A stretch of 64,000 nucleotides of DNA, taken from positions 248,001-312,000 of the forward strand of contig NZ_JADLQX010000006.1 of the NCBI RefSeq assembly GCF_015477605.1, written 5' to 3'. The stretch is from Nocardia amamiensis (GTDB taxonomy: Bacteria > Actinomycetota > Actinomycetes > Mycobacteriales > Mycobacteriaceae). Of the stretch, positions 43,245 to 53,264 are shown piece after piece; positions within the stretch are counted from its first letter, which is position 1, and every line of letters starts with the position of its first letter. The position numbers and the translations under genes were made by a program. The notes under the pieces are model-generated. The model ran no database searches, was not told the DNA's origin, and saw only the letters and a list, made by a program, of their open reading frames with translations.

Positions 43245-43580
43245 CATCGGTTCCGTTCGGTAGCTCGGCGGGTCGCGTCGAGTTGCCAACGCGACAACCG
43301 GCGAGGACGATAACGCTCAGACGGCCACCCGACCGCCGACGTCCGGGGTGCCGTGTCCGCGTCCCGTCCGACGAGTGAATCGCAGTCCCGATGCCAGTCG
43401 TACTCGAGCCCCGATCCGTCCGGGTGGCCGCACCGCTGCGGCGCCACCCCAGCAAACCGACCCGTTCCGCGTGCGGCGACGCGGGCATGACACGATCCCT
43501 ACTGTGAGGGAGCGCAGCGAGCGAGCCATGGGCACAGCGGCTCTGGGCACGACCGAGCCGGGCGAACGGCGAGATCGGTC
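43245..43580. other. Intergenic region with GAGCGCAGCGAGCGA repeat before menE
   Basis: 336 bp without a credible gene. At 43507-43530 it contains gagcgcagcgagcga followed by gccatgggcacagc. This is the same short element found three times in the 5' part of the grcC gene (54.7 kb). It should also carry the menE promoter. No convincing ribosome-binding site stands before the menE ATG. Confidence 0.5.
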
Positions 43581-44732
43581 ATGAGTAAGACACTGCGAAC
43601 CTTGCCGATGCCCACCGGATCGGGTCTCGGCGACGTCATGCCGCACCTGCGGCAGGCGCTGGAGGGCAATGGGGCCGCGTGGCTGCCGATTCCCACCAGC
43701 GACCGGCGCGAGGCGAGACGGCTGAGCGACGCGCTGTCGCCGGGAGAACCGATCGACGACGAGGTCGCCCTGGTCGTGACCACTTCCGGCACCACAGGTG
43801 TGCCGAAGGGCGCGATGCTCAGCGCGGCGGCCCTGCGCGCCAGCTGCACCGCGACGCATGAGCGGCTCGGCGGGCCCGGCAACTGGTTGCTGGCCCTGCC
43901 CACCCATCACATCGCGGGCATCCAAGTGCTGCTGCGCAGCATCCTGGCCGGCACCGAACCCACGGTGCTGGACGTGTCGGGCGGATTCCTGCCCGAAGCG
44001 CTCGCGGGCGCCATCTCCGGCATGCGCGGCGAGCGCCGGTACACGGCCTTGGTCCCGACCCAGCTGATCAAGGCGCTCGACTCCCCGCTCGCCGCCGCGG
44101 CGCTGGCCGAGCTCGACGGCGTGCTCGTCGGCGGCGCGGCCACACCGCTTCCGGTGTACGAGCGCGCCCGAGCCGCTGGCATTACCGTGGTCCGCACTTA
44201 CGGCATGAGCGAAACCTGCGGAGGTTGCGTATACGACGGCGTGCCGCTGGACGGCACGAAGGTGCGCATCGAGGACGGCCGGGTGGTGATCGGCGGCGCC
44301 ATGATCGCCTCCGGCTATCGCAATCAGCCCGACCATCCCGCCTTCGCGGAACCGGGCTGGTTCCGCACCGAGGACGCGGGCACGTTCCAGAACGGCGTGC
44401 TGACCATCACCGGGCGGCTGGACGAGGCGATCACGACCGGCGGCCTGCTGGTGATCCCACAGGTGGTCGAGGCGGTGCTGAGCACCCATCCCGCGATCAG
44501 CGAGGTGGTGGTACTCGGGCTGCCGGACGAACGGCTCGGTGAGCGCGTCGCCGCCGCCGTTGTGCCCGCCTCTGGTGCCGCACCCAGCCTGGACGAGCTA
44601 CGCGAACACGTGATCGCGGAACTGGACACCATCGCCGCCCCGCGCGAGCTGGCCGTGCTGGACGAGATCCCGCTCCGCGGCCCTGGCAAGCCCGACCGCG
44701 CGAAACTCCGCGAATACCTGCTGGCCGACTAG
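43581..44732 (+). CDS. menE: o-Succinylbenzoate-CoA ligase
   Basis: 383 residues, acyl-adenylate-forming family. The P-loop-like VVTTSGTTGVPKGAML, the TYGMSETCGGCVYDG A5 motif and GWFRTEDAGTF A7 motif are intact. The family's catalytic lysine appears in RGPGKPDRAKL near the end. The protein is shorter than E. coli MenE (451), as other actinobacterial MenE proteins are. It activates OSB for MenB. The ATG at 43581 is supported by the N-terminal domain alignment, not by a strong ribosome-binding site. Confidence 0.93.
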   Translation: MSKTLRTLPMPTGSGLGDVMPHLRQALEGNGAAWLPIPTSDRREARRLSDALSPGEPIDDEVALVVTTSGTTGVPKGAMLSAAALRASCTATHERLGGPGNWLLALPTHHIAGIQVLLRSILAGTEPTVLDVSGGFLPEALAGAISGMRGERRYTALVPTQLIKALDSPLAAAALAELDGVLVGGAATPLPVYERARAAGITVVRTYGMSETCGGCVYDGVPLDGTKVRIEDGRVVIGGAMIASGYRNQPDHPAFAEPGWFRTEDAGTFQNGVLTITGRLDEAITTGGLLVIPQVVEAVLSTHPAISEVVVLGLPDERLGERVAAAVVPASGAAPSLDELREHVIAELDTIAAPRELAVLDEIPLRGPGKPDRAKLREYLLAD

Positions 44733-44780
44733 CCGGCGGTCGGCACAACGCGGGCGGCACCCAGGAACTGGCGTTCCAGC

Positions 44781-47700
44781 TCAGTAAACGTCGCGGACGT
44801 AGCGCTTTTCGGCGACCAACTGCTTCTTGAACGCCAGCGCGCCGTCCTCGTCGAGTTTGCCGTGGATGCGCGCGATCCGCAGCAGCGCGTCGTCGACGTC
44901 CTTCGCCATGCGGCTGGCGTCGCCGCAGACATAGAAGTGGGCGCCCTCGCGCAGCCAGGACCACAGCTCGGCGCCGTGCTCGATCATCCGGTGCTGCACG
45001 TAGATCCGCTCGCGCTGATCGCGGGAGAAGGCCAGGTCGAGCCGGGTCAGGAAGCCGGAGCGGAACATGTCCTCCAGTTCGGCGCGGTAGTAGAAGTTGT
45101 GTGCCGCGTGCTGATCGCCGAAGAACAGCCAGTTGCGTCCGGTGCAGCCGAGGGCTCTGCGTTCCTGGAGGAACCCGCGGAACGGCGCGATGCCGGTGCC
45201 CGGCCCGACCATGATCATCGGCGTGGCCGGGTCGGCGGGCGGACGGAAGTGCGGAGCCCGCTGCAAGAAGATCGGCACCGCCGCGTCGGCGAGGTCGGCA
45301 CCCGCCCGGTCGGCCAGGAAGGTCGAGCACACCCCGCCACGGCGCGCGGCCGAACCGATGGCCGCTGGGTCGCCGTAGCGGACGATGCCGACGGTCAGCT
45401 CCACCTCATCCGGGCTCACCAGCGGGCTCGACGAGATCGAATACTGCCGTGGCTGCAGCTTCTTCAGCGTGCCGAGCCACTCCACCAGGTCCGCCCGCAC
45501 CGGAAAATCGCGCAGCACGTCGACGGCCTGCCGGTCCCACAGGTAGTTGGCCAGCTCGTTGCGATTGTCCCTGCGCAGCAGCTTGGCGAGCCTGCCGCTG
45601 TGATTGCGCTCGGCGAGGAATCCGAGCAGGTCGTGACTGACCTTGGTGAGGTCGTAATGCGTGCGCAGCGCCTCGGCCAGCGGTAGTTCGCGGTCGTCGA
45701 CTTCGACCACCCGGCGGCCGTCCAGGCCGGTGGCGGTCAGCCATTCGGTGACCAGCGAGGTGCAGTTCACCGGCCAGATGCCCAGTGAATCGCCCACTTC
45801 GTATCCGGCCTCGAGACCACGCAGATCGAACCCGAACCGGCGCACCTCCTTCGGCGAATCCCCCGCCGACAGCAATTCATTGCGCACCAGCGGGGCGCGC
45901 AGCGGCGCGCTGCGGGTGAACGGCGCGGGAGCGGTACGGGTCCGGCCGAGCGCGGGCGCGGCGGTCGGACGCTCCATCGTGGCTACCGAACCGGTGTGAG
46001 TTGTTGTGCGCACGGAGCCGAGCCCGCCGCGTGCCGGCGGATCGGCGGGGGACCCTGGCTCGTCGGACGGGCCTGCCGGACCGTCGCCGAACGCGGCGAG
46101 CACGTCAGCGAGCCAGCGCTCGCCGGCGTCCTGGTAGTCGGGTTCGCTGTCGACGCGCGGGAGCAGCCGTGTCGCGCCCAGCTGGGCCAGCTTCTGGTCC
46201 AGTTTGCGGCCGTAGCCGCAGAAGTCGTCATAGGACGAGTCGCCGAGAGCGAACACCGCGTAGCGCACACCGGTCAGCCGCGCCGCGCTCTCGGCCAGCC
46301 GATCCCAGAAATCGGCTCCGTTGTCCGGCGGCCCGCCGTCGCCGAACGTGCTGCTGATCAGCACCACGTCGCCGCTGATCGCGGCTAGGTCGCAGGAATC
46401 CAGGTCCAGCAGCCGGGGCGCGAAACCGCCCTCGGCCAAGCGCGCGGCGGCCTTGGCGGCGAATTCCTCCGCGGTGCCGGTCTGGGAAGCCCACAACACC
46501 GTGATCACACGTGCGGCGGCACTCGCGCTCGGCGCGGCCACCGGGACCGCCGTGTCGCGCGAGTACATGCCGGCGAGCAGGCCGTCGACCCACAGCCTGG
46601 TGTGTGCGGACATCGGCGCCGACTCCGGAAGCACAGGCTGCCCGGTCACCGGAAGCGCTTGCAGCGCGGCCAGATAGCCGCTGAGGTAGATCCGCTCGGT
46701 CTCGCTGAGCGTGGGTGCGGTGCCGCTGTCCAGGCCGAGCACGGCCGCCAGCGGGTGCGCCGACTCCACCGTGGGCAGTGCGGCGGGCATCTCCGGCTGC
46801 GGCGCGGCGGCGATCCGGCGCAGCGCCACCGCGCACGCCTTGAACTCCGGTTGCAGCGACGCCGGGTCGACCGCGTCGTTGGTGACCGCGTTGATGGTCA
46901 GGTATTCGCCCTGCTCGTCGTTCCAATGGAACGGCACGAAGCAATCGCCCTGGCGAACCCGGTCGCCGACCTGCACCGGCAGCACGGCTCGACCCCGACG
47001 CGAGGCGATCTCGAGCTGGTCACCTTTGCGCAGGCCGAGCCGCTCGGCATCGGCCGGGTGGACCTCGACGAACGGCGCCCCGTTCAGCTTGGTCAGCTTG
47101 TCGATCTTGCCGGTCTTGGTCATCGTGTGCCACTGGTGCTGCAGGCGGCCGGTGTTGAGCAAGAACGGGTAGTCGTCGTCCGGCATCTCCCGCGGCGGCA
47201 TGTGCGGCCGCGGCCAGAACACCGCCCGGCGGCTCGGTGTGGCGAAAGCGAGCCGGGGCTGATGGCCGTTCTCGTCGACGAAAAGCGTCTGGCTGACCCC
47301 ATCGTTGATGTACCGGATCGGGTTGCGCCTGCGCTCGGGCTGCGCGCACGGCCACTGCATGGGCCCGTCGCGCAGCGCCTCGTAGCTCACGCCGCGCAGG
47401 TCGTAGCCGGTCGCGGGATTCGCGAACCGCTTGATCTCTTCGAAAATCTCGGCGCTGGAGGCGAACTCGAAGCCGGGGAACCCCATCGCGGTGGCGACAT
47501 CGGCGATCAGCTGCCAGTCCGGCCGCGCGTCGCCGGTGGGCGGGACCGACTGCTGCAACAAGGTGAGGTTGCGTTCGGAATTCACCATCACCGCATCGGC
47601 TTCCGCCCACAACGTGGCGGGCAGCAGCAGATCGGCGTAGGCGTTGGTCGCGGTTTCGGTGTAGGCGTCCTGGGCGATCACCAGTTCGGCCGCCTCCAGG

Positions 47701-49001
47701 CCCGCTATCACCGTCTTCCGGTTCGACACGGTGGCAACGGGATTGGTGCAGATGATCCACGCCGCCTTGATCGTGCCCTCGGCCAGCGCGCGGAACATCT
47801 CGATCGTGCCAGGCCCGGCCTCGGTGCGCAGCGTGCCCGGTTCGAGGCCCCACTCGGTTTCCACGAACGTGCGGTCGTCGGCGGAGAGCAGGCTGCGCTG
47901 ACCGGGCAGTCCCGGCCCCATGTAGCCCATCTCGCGCCCGCCCATCGCGTTCGGCTGGCCGGTGAGCGAGAACGGCCCACTGCCGGGACGGCAGATGGCC
48001 CCGGTGGCCAAGTGCAGGTTGCACAGGGCGTTGGTGTTCCACGTGCCGTGCGTGGACTGGTTGAGGCCCATCGTCCAGAGCGACATCCACTCACCCGCCG
48101 CGCCGATCCACTGCGCGGCGGTGCGGATGTCGGCTTCGGCGAGTCCGGTGATCTCGGCGACCCGCGCAGGCGGGTAGTCGGCCAGGAACTCCGGCATCGC
48201 GTCCCAGCCCTCGGTGTGCTCGGCGATGAACTCCGCATCGATGTCGCCGTTTTCGACGAGCAGGTGCAGCAGCCCGTTCAGCAGCGCGAGATCCGTGCCG
48301 GGTGCGATCTGGAGGAACAGGTCGGCGCGCGCGGCGGTCTCGGTGCGGCGCGGATCGACCACGATGAGCTTCACACCCGCCTTGAGTCGGTCGGCCATGC
48401 GGAGATGGAGGATCGGGTGGCAGTCGGCCATGTTCGCGCCGATCACGAAGAACAGATCGGCGTGTTCGAAGTCGTCGTAGGAGCCGGGTGGCCCGTCCGC
48501 GCCGAGCGACTGTTTGTACCCCGTCCCCGCGCTGGCCATGCACAGCCGCGAGTTGGCCTCGATGTGCATGGTGCGCAGATAGCCCTTGGCGAGCTTGGTC
48601 GCGAGGTACTGCGCTTCCAGCGACATCTGCCCGGAGACGTACAGGGCGATCGCGTCCGGACCGTGCTCGTCCAGGATTGCCCGCAGCCGGGTGGCGGCCT
48701 CGTGCACGGCCTCGTCGACGGGAAACGGCACCGGGACCTGGCCACGCTCCGACCGCCGGTATGCGGTCTCCATCCGGCCGGAGGTGCGCATCAGCTCCGC
48801 GTGCGTCGCGCCTTTGGTGCACAGCCGCCCCGCGTTCGCCGGGTGCAGTTTGTCGCCGCTGACCTTGGCGATCACCGGCTTGCCCACGCCGCCGGAGCTG
48901 GTCTGCACCGTCATCCCGCAGCCGACGCCGCAGTACGAGCACGCCGTTCGGGCGTTGCCGTCGCTGCGGCCGGTCACTGCGTCAGACATGCCTTCGATCA
49001 T
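44781..49001 (-). CDS. Fused assimilatory nitrate reductase and CysJ-like flavoprotein reductase
   Basis: 1406 residues. Residues about 15-740 form a molybdopterin oxidoreductase of the NasA/NarB class: the [4Fe-4S] ligands C21, C24, C28 and C61 ([21 protein letters not shown]), Mo-bisMGD regions, and the molydopterin dinucleotide-binding domain (about 610-740). Residues about 830-980 are a flavodoxin domain ([32 protein letters not shown]), and about 1030-1406 an FAD/NADPH domain ([37 protein letters not shown]). It should reduce nitrate to nitrite directly with NADPH in the cytosol. The alternative start is the ATG at 48989. No nitrite reductase gene is adjacent. Confidence 0.9.
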   Translation of the reverse strand: MIEGMSDAVTGRSDGNARTACSYCGVGCGMTVQTSSGGVGKPVIAKVSGDKLHPANAGRLCTKGATHAELMRTSGRMETAYRRSERGQVPVPFPVDEAVHEAATRLRAILDEHGPDAIALYVSGQMSLEAQYLATKLAKGYLRTMHIEANSRLCMASAGTGYKQSLGADGPPGSYDDFEHADLFFVIGANMADCHPILHLRMADRLKAGVKLIVVDPRRTETAARADLFLQIAPGTDLALLNGLLHLLVENGDIDAEFIAEHTEGWDAMPEFLADYPPARVAEITGLAEADIRTAAQWIGAAGEWMSLWTMGLNQSTHGTWNTNALCNLHLATGAICRPGSGPFSLTGQPNAMGGREMGYMGPGLPGQRSLLSADDRTFVETEWGLEPGTLRTEAGPGTIEMFRALAEGTIKAAWIICTNPVATVSNRKTVIAGLEAAELVIAQDAYTETATNAYADLLLPATLWAEADAVMVNSERNLTLLQQSVPPTGDARPDWQLIADVATAMGFPGFEFASSAEIFEEIKRFANPATGYDLRGVSYEALRDGPMQWPCAQPERRRNPIRYINDGVSQTLFVDENGHQPRLAFATPSRRAVFWPRPHMPPREMPDDDYPFLLNTGRLQHQWHTMTKTGKIDKLTKLNGAPFVEVHPADAERLGLRKGDQLEIASRRGRAVLPVQVGDRVRQGDCFVPFHWNDEQGEYLTINAVTNDAVDPASLQPEFKACAVALRRIAAAPQPEMPAALPTVESAHPLAAVLGLDSGTAPTLSETERIYLSGYLAALQALPVTGQPVLPESAPMSAHTRLWVDGLLAGMYSRDTAVPVAAPSASAAARVITVLWASQTGTAEEFAAKAAARLAEGGFAPRLLDLDSCDLAAISGDVVLISSTFGDGGPPDNGADFWDRLAESAARLTGVRYAVFALGDSSYDDFCGYGRKLDQKLAQLGATRLLPRVDSEPDYQDAGERWLADVLAAFGDGPAGPSDEPGSPADPPARGGLGSVRTTTHTGSVATMERPTAAPALGRTRTAPAPFTRSAPLRAPLVRNELLSAGDSPKEVRRFGFDLRGLEAGYEVGDSLGIWPVNCTSLVTEWLTATGLDGRRVVEVDDRELPLAEALRTHYDLTKVSHDLLGFLAERNHSGRLAKLLRRDNRNELANYLWDRQAVDVLRDFPVRADLVEWLGTLKKLQPRQYSISSSPLVSPDEVELTVGIVRYGDPAAIGSAARRGGVCSTFLADRAGADLADAAVPIFLQRAPHFRPPADPATPMIMVGPGTGIAPFRGFLQERRALGCTGRNWLFFGDQHAAHNFYYRAELEDMFRSGFLTRLDLAFSRDQRERIYVQHRMIEHGAELWSWLREGAHFYVCGDASRMAKDVDDALLRIARIHGKLDEDGALAFKKQLVAEKRYVRDVY

Positions 49002-49103
49002 GCGGACCGCCGATTGCGCCGGATTTACCCCGCGTTATCGGCAGGTGACATTCCACCTCACCGCGCAGAAATTTGGCGGTGAGGTGTGATGGGGGTCTCC
49101 GGA

Positions 49104-49808
49104 TCAGCCGAGTTTGTACGCGCGATGCAAGGCGACGACACCGCCCGTGAGGTTGCGCCACTTCACCGACGCCCACCCGTTGGCCGCGATCCGCATCGCC
49201 AGCCGGCGCTGGTTCGGCCAGTCCGGGATGGATTCGGCCAGGTAGACGTAGGCGTCGGGATTGCTGCTGACCACGCGTGCCACCTTGGGCAGCGCCTTCA
49301 TCAGGTACTCCAGGTACAGCGTGCGGAACACCGGGATGACGGGTGTGGAGAACTCGCACACCACCAGCCTGCCGCCCGGTTTGGCGACCCGCAGCATTTC
49401 CCGCAGCGCGAGGTCGGTGTCCGCTACGTTGCGCAGCCCGAACGAGATGGTCACCGCGTCGAAGGAGTTGTCGGCGAACGGCAGCGCCATCGCGTCGGCC
49501 GCCACCATCGGCACGTCGCGGAACCGGCCTGCGGCGAGCATGCCCTTGGAGAAGTCGGCCGCCAGGCACCACGCGCCGGATTTCCGCAGCTCCAGGGTGG
49601 ACACGCCGGTCCCGGCCGCCAGATCGAGCAACCGCTCACCCGGTCGCAGCGCGAGCGCTTTGCGGGTCGCCCAGCGCCAGTAGCGATCCTGACCCGCGGA
49701 GATCACCGTGTTGGTCACGTCGTATCGCCGGGCCACGCCGTCGAACATCGCCGCGACTTCCCGCGGCTGCTTGTCCAACGAGGCCCGGTTCGATTGCGTT
49801 TTCGCCAC
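49104..49808 (-). CDS. menG: Demethylmenaquinone methyltransferase
   Basis: 234 residues, SAM-dependent methyltransferase of the UbiE/MenG family. Motifs: [24 protein letters not shown] at the start, SAM loop [34 protein letters not shown], and [16 protein letters not shown]. It methylates demethylmenaquinone at C2, the last step before menaquinone. It is encoded divergently from nothing nearby and followed 103 bp later by the nitrate reductase gene on the same strand. Confidence 0.95.
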   Translation of the reverse strand: MAKTQSNRASLDKQPREVAAMFDGVARRYDVTNTVISAGQDRYWRWATRKALALRPGERLLDLAAGTGVSTLELRKSGAWCLAADFSKGMLAAGRFRDVPMVAADAMALPFADNSFDAVTISFGLRNVADTDLALREMLRVAKPGGRLVVCEFSTPVIPVFRTLYLEYLMKALPKVARVVSSNPDAYVYLAESIPDWPNQRRLAMRIAANGWASVKWRNLTGGVVALHRAYKLG

Positions 49809-49886
49809 GCCAAGACACTAACTCCCGGCCCGGGACGAACCCAGCACGGCACGACGATACGTCGGTCACGTCCGATCGCGGTCTCG

Positions 49887-49956
49887 AGCCGTATGCGGCA
49901 AGCGGATCCGCGTCCCGGTCAAGCCGTATGCGGCAAGCGGATCCGGGTCCCGGTCA
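49887..49956. repeat. 35-bp tandem duplication at the mgtA stop codon
   Basis: The 35-bp unit beginning agccgtatgcggcaagcgga (49887) is repeated from 49922 with one base difference. The second copy encodes the last residues and stop of mgtA; the first copies that end downstream of the stop. A recent slip duplication is likely. Confidence 0.7.
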
Positions 49957-51061
49957 CCTCGGCGTAGTGGCCCATCAGTTGATCGCAAATGGCGGGCCAG
50001 GTGCGCGACAGCACCGATTTCCTGGCCGCGCCCGCGAATCGGGTCCGCAGCGCTGGATCGTGCAGCGCTCCCACGGCGCTGGGCAGCAGCTCGCAGAACC
50101 GGTCCACCGGAAGGAGGTAGCCGTTGCGGCAGTGCGCGATGAGATCGCGCGGACCGCCCGCGTCGGGACCGATCACCGGGACGCCCGACGCCAGCGCCTC
50201 CTGCACGCCTTGGCAGAACGTCTCGTGCTCGCCCGCGTGCACCATCACGTCCAGGCTGGCGTACGCGCGGGCCAGCTCGTCGCCACCGAGCTCGCCGGTG
50301 AACACCGCGGTCGGCATCATCCGGGCCAGCCGCTGGCGCTCCGGCCCGTCGCCGACGACGACCAGCTGGATGTCCGGGTCGGTGGCGAGCACCGCGAGCC
50401 GCTCGACATGCTTCTCCGGCGCGAGCCGTCCCACGAAACCGACCAGCAACCGCTCGCGTCCGGCGAGCCAGGCGTCGCGCAGCTCGGCGGATCGGGCGCT
50501 GGGTGTGAAACGCGCGATGTCGACACCGCGGCCCCACCGGTGCACACGCGGGATACCGTGCCTGGCCAGGTCCTCAGCCGCTGCCCGGGACGGGGCGAGG
50601 GTGCGGGTGGCGCCCTCGTGGATGCGCCGGGTCCATGCCCAGGCCGCCCGGCTCGCCAGTCCGAGTCCATAACTCTTCGCGAAGCCCGCGACGTCGGTCT
50701 GGTACACCGCCACGGTCGGCAGGTCCAAACGCAGCGCCGCGCCCAGGCCGCCCGCGCCGAGCAGGAACGGCGAGGCCAGATGGACCACGTCGGCGTCGAA
50801 GTCGTCGATGGCCGAGACGATGCCCGGTTGCGGCAGTCCAACGGGAAGCGAACTGACCTTCGGAACCATGATCGCAGGCACCCGGTGGACCGGGAACCGC
50901 TCGTAGCTGGGCGCTGCGGCGGGTAGCCCGCGCGGGGTGTCCGGCGCGATGATCAGCGCGTCGTGTCCGTGCCGGTCCAGGTGCTCCAGCACCCGCAGCA
51001 CGGAGTTGACCACGCCGTTCATATTCGGCAGAAACGACTCCGCGACGATCGCAACTCGCAC
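49919..51061 (-). CDS. mgtA: GT4 glycosyltransferase, MgtA-type mannosyltransferase
   Basis: 380 residues, GT-B fold. The N-terminal [39 protein letters not shown] and the C-terminal [15 protein letters not shown] and [31 protein letters not shown] (EX7E motif) match Rv0557/MgtA of M. tuberculosis. That enzyme transfers GDP-mannose to a glucuronosyl diacylglycerol in glycolipid synthesis. The place between men genes is also conserved. The acceptor in this organism is inferred. Confidence 0.9.
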   Translation of the reverse strand: MRVAIVAESFLPNMNGVVNSVLRVLEHLDRHGHDALIIAPDTPRGLPAAAPSYERFPVHRVPAIMVPKVSSLPVGLPQPGIVSAIDDFDADVVHLASPFLLGAGGLGAALRLDLPTVAVYQTDVAGFAKSYGLGLASRAAWAWTRRIHEGATRTLAPSRAAAEDLARHGIPRVHRWGRGVDIARFTPSARSAELRDAWLAGRERLLVGFVGRLAPEKHVERLAVLATDPDIQLVVVGDGPERQRLARMMPTAVFTGELGGDELARAYASLDVMVHAGEHETFCQGVQEALASGVPVIGPDAGGPRDLIAHCRNGYLLPVDRFCELLPSAVGALHDPALRTRFAGAARKSVLSRTWPAICDQLMGHYAEVTGTRIRLPHTA

Positions 51062-51263
51062 GCTCCCAGCCTGACCGCCGCATCGCGCCGCGCCGTCACG
51101 CCGAAGTGAAGCGCACGGAAAGTTCCGGCGAACTATCGGCGCCGCAAGTCACCGGCAACGGTCGTGGGCCGGGAAGTGTGCAGCCACCGCAACGCTCGAC
51201 CCGCCGGTCAGATCAACGCGCCGGAACACTCGACCCTGGATATGCGAGCCGCACCGGGACGGC

Positions 51264-51725
51264 TCAGCCGACCGGCGTCGGCCTGCGCTTGCTCACCCGC
51301 GTGAGCAGCCACAACGCCGGAAGCGCCAGCAGCCAGACCGCCACGATGACCGACAGCGCGGGCGGAATCGCGACGCGCACGTCGCGGCCCTCCACGCGCA
51401 CCAGGTCGGGGTCGCTGCGGCTGTACTCCACGCGGATGCGCTCGCCCGCGGTGAGGTTGGTCGGATACAGCACGCCGACCTTCGGATTGTGCGTCTCACC
51501 GTCCGGTGTGACGTACATGACGGCCGAGCGCAGCCGCCCCGCCGAGAGCACCTCGGCCGTGGTGCTGCCCTTGTCGGAGCTGATCAGGTAGTCGTTGCGC
51601 CACGCGGCCAGCACCAGCAGCGCGACCAGCACGCTGACGGCGGTCGCGGCGATCAGCACGCCGATCCTGGCCCGTCGCAGGCGGATCGGCCGCCCGGTGG
51701 ACTGGCTGGTTTCCGACACCGCCAC
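51264..51725 (-). CDS. DUF3592 membrane protein
   Basis: 153 residues from the GTG at 51725. Two transmembrane helices at about 22-42 and 122-142 enclose an extracytoplasmic domain (STTAEVLSAGRLRSAVMYVT, GERIRVEYSRSDPDLVRVEG), the DUF3592 layout. The tail is basic (RVSKRRPTPVG). Diverges from the DUF2505 gene with 33 bp between starts. Function unknown. Confidence 0.78.
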   Translation of the reverse strand: MAVSETSQSTGRPIRLRRARIGVLIAATAVSVLVALLVLAAWRNDYLISSDKGSTTAEVLSAGRLRSAVMYVTPDGETHNPKVGVLYPTNLTAGERIRVEYSRSDPDLVRVEGRDVRVAIPPALSVIVAVWLLALPALWLLTRVSKRRPTPVG

Positions 51726-51758
51726 AGGCTACCGACCCGCTCGGCTACGGTGGCGGCC

Positions 51759-52265
51759 ATGTCCCGAAAATTCAGCTTCACCGTGCCCTACACCGTCCCG
51801 GTCGAAGATCTCCACCGGGCACTCATCACCGACGACGTCTGGCAGGCCCGCTTCGCCGACGCCCCGACCGCGACGCTGCAGGTATCGCATCCCGACGGCG
51901 CGGGCACCATCCGCATCCACATGACCGAAAAGGCCGCCGAGGACAAGATTCCCGCGCTGGTGCGCAAGGTGCTCAAAAGCGAGCTCACCTTCTCCCGCAC
52001 CGACAACTGGCAGCCCCTGGCCGGCGAGGTCGCCAAGGGCACCTTCGAGGCCGGTACCGGCGGCATCAACACCGCCATGTCCGGGACCTACGAAATACGC
52101 TCCACCGCCGAAGGTTCCGAGCTCGAGGTGGCAGGCACCGTGCAGGTGAAGGTCCCTCTGGTCGGCGGCGCCATCGAGCCGCTCGCCGAACAACTGCACC
52201 ACCGGGTGCTCAAGAGCGAGCGCAAATTCATCGAGGAGTGGCTGACCACCGAACCGACCGCCTGA
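51759..52265 (+). CDS. DUF2505 protein
   Basis: 168 residues. SRPBCC-like fold of the DUF2505 family (KFSFTVPYTVPVEDLHRALI, DKIPALVRKVLKSELTFSRT, AMSGTYEIRSTAEGSELEVA, then EPLAEQLHHRVLKSERKFIEEW). Actinobacteria-specific family without a known reaction, probably a lipid-binding protein. The ATG at 51759 is the first start after the divergent gene. Confidence 0.85.
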   Translation: MSRKFSFTVPYTVPVEDLHRALITDDVWQARFADAPTATLQVSHPDGAGTIRIHMTEKAAEDKIPALVRKVLKSELTFSRTDNWQPLAGEVAKGTFEAGTGGINTAMSGTYEIRSTAEGSELEVAGTVQVKVPLVGGAIEPLAEQLHHRVLKSERKFIEEWLTTEPTA

Positions 52266-52324
52266 CGAATCCGTCCGTTGCCCCAGCGCGAGCCGGGGCA
52301 ACGCCTCGATCGCCCGGCCGGGTA

Positions 52325-52762
52325 CTACGCGAAGTCCTCCGTCGAGTACTCCTTCGGCTCCACCAGGACCAGCCAGTTCCCCGAGTTGTCCCGAATGATC
52401 GCCTCGGTCCCGTAGGGCCGTTCGGCGGGCGGCTGAATGAACTCGACCCCCTTGGCGGTGAGTTCCTCGAAAGTCTTCTGACAGTTCTCGGTCCGCAGAC
52501 CGAGCGAGCCGTGCGTGCCGCTCGCCAGCGCGCGCCGGACAGCGTCGGCGTAGTGCTCGTCCAGCGGCGGCCCCGGCAGCATCAGCGCGATCTCCAGCTC
52601 CCGATGTGCCGGATGCGCGACCGTGACCCACCGGAAGCCGTTATCGCCCATCGTGACGTCAGCGGTCTCGACGAATCCGAGCTTGTCGATGTACCACTGC
52701 TTGGCCGCGTCCTGATCCGTCACATACACCGTGACCAGGGAAACATTTGTGATCGTCGTCAT
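52325..52762 (-). CDS. VOC (glyoxalase) family protein
   Basis: 145 residues with a paired betaalphabetabetabeta fold: VSLVTVYVTDQDAAKQWYID, GFRWVTVAHPAHRELEIALM, LRTENCQKTFEELTAKGVEF, and EAIIRDNSGNWLVLVEPKE. The last strand keeps a metal-type glutamate. Fifty-seven bases downstream of an AraC gene on the same strand that may control it. Substrate unknown. Confidence 0.82.
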   Translation of the reverse strand: MTTITNVSLVTVYVTDQDAAKQWYIDKLGFVETADVTMGDNGFRWVTVAHPAHRELEIALMLPGPPLDEHYADAVRRALASGTHGSLGLRTENCQKTFEELTAKGVEFIQPPAERPYGTEAIIRDNSGNWLVLVEPKEYSTEDFA

Positions 52763-52819
52763 GCGCCCAGGCTATGGCGGGACACATTGCCGAGGCTTCT
52801 CCGAAATTGCGTTGTTCGC

Positions 52820-53248
52820 TCAGTCCGCCGGCTTGCGGTCGGACAGGCCGTGCATGAAGACGAAACAGCCGGGAATGCGCGGTGCGCCGTCGGCGAAATT
52901 CGCCTGATATTGCGACGGTGTGATCCCGACCAGCTGGCGGAATTTGCTGCTGAACGAGCCGAGACTGCTGTAGCCGACCATCATGCACACCTCGGTGACC
53001 GTGAGATTGGTCGCGCGCAGCAGATCCTGCGCGCGCTCGATGCGCCGCTGCGCCAGATACGCGGCGGGAGTCAGGCCGTAGACCGCGGCGAAGGCGCGCA
53101 AGAAGTGATACTTGGATACCCCCGCGGCCGCCGCCAGCTCGTCCAGATTCAGCGGGTCGGCGTAATGCCGGTCCGCGAGGTCCCTGGCGCGGCGCAGATG
53201 CGGGAGCAGATACAGCGCCGGCAATCCGCGAGCTGGTTGTTCGCCCAT
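52820..53248 (-). CDS. AraC-family transcriptional regulator (DNA-binding domain only)
   Basis: 142 residues consisting of the double helix-turn-helix of the family: LDELAAAAGVSKYHFLRAFA and LTVTEVCMMVGYSSLGSFSSKF, then QLVGITPSQYQ. No N-terminal sensor domain, so it may act without ligand or with a partner protein. It precedes the VOC gene in the same direction and follows menJ by 16 bp, so read-through from menJ is possible. Confidence 0.85.
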   Translation of the reverse strand: MGEQPARGLPALYLLPHLRRARDLADRHYADPLNLDELAAAAGVSKYHFLRAFAAVYGLTPAAYLAQRRIERAQDLLRATNLTVTEVCMMVGYSSLGSFSSKFRQLVGITPSQYQANFADGAPRIPGCFVFMHGLSDRKPAD

Positions 53249-53264
53249 CGCGCCACCAGGATTC

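Noticed and set aside
43317..44489. 390-codon minus-strand ORF over menE
   Set aside because: Antisense to menE, which has intact adenylate-forming motifs.
46602..49082. 826-codon plus-strand ORF over the nitrate reductase
   Set aside because: Antisense of a well-conserved enzyme; no motifs.
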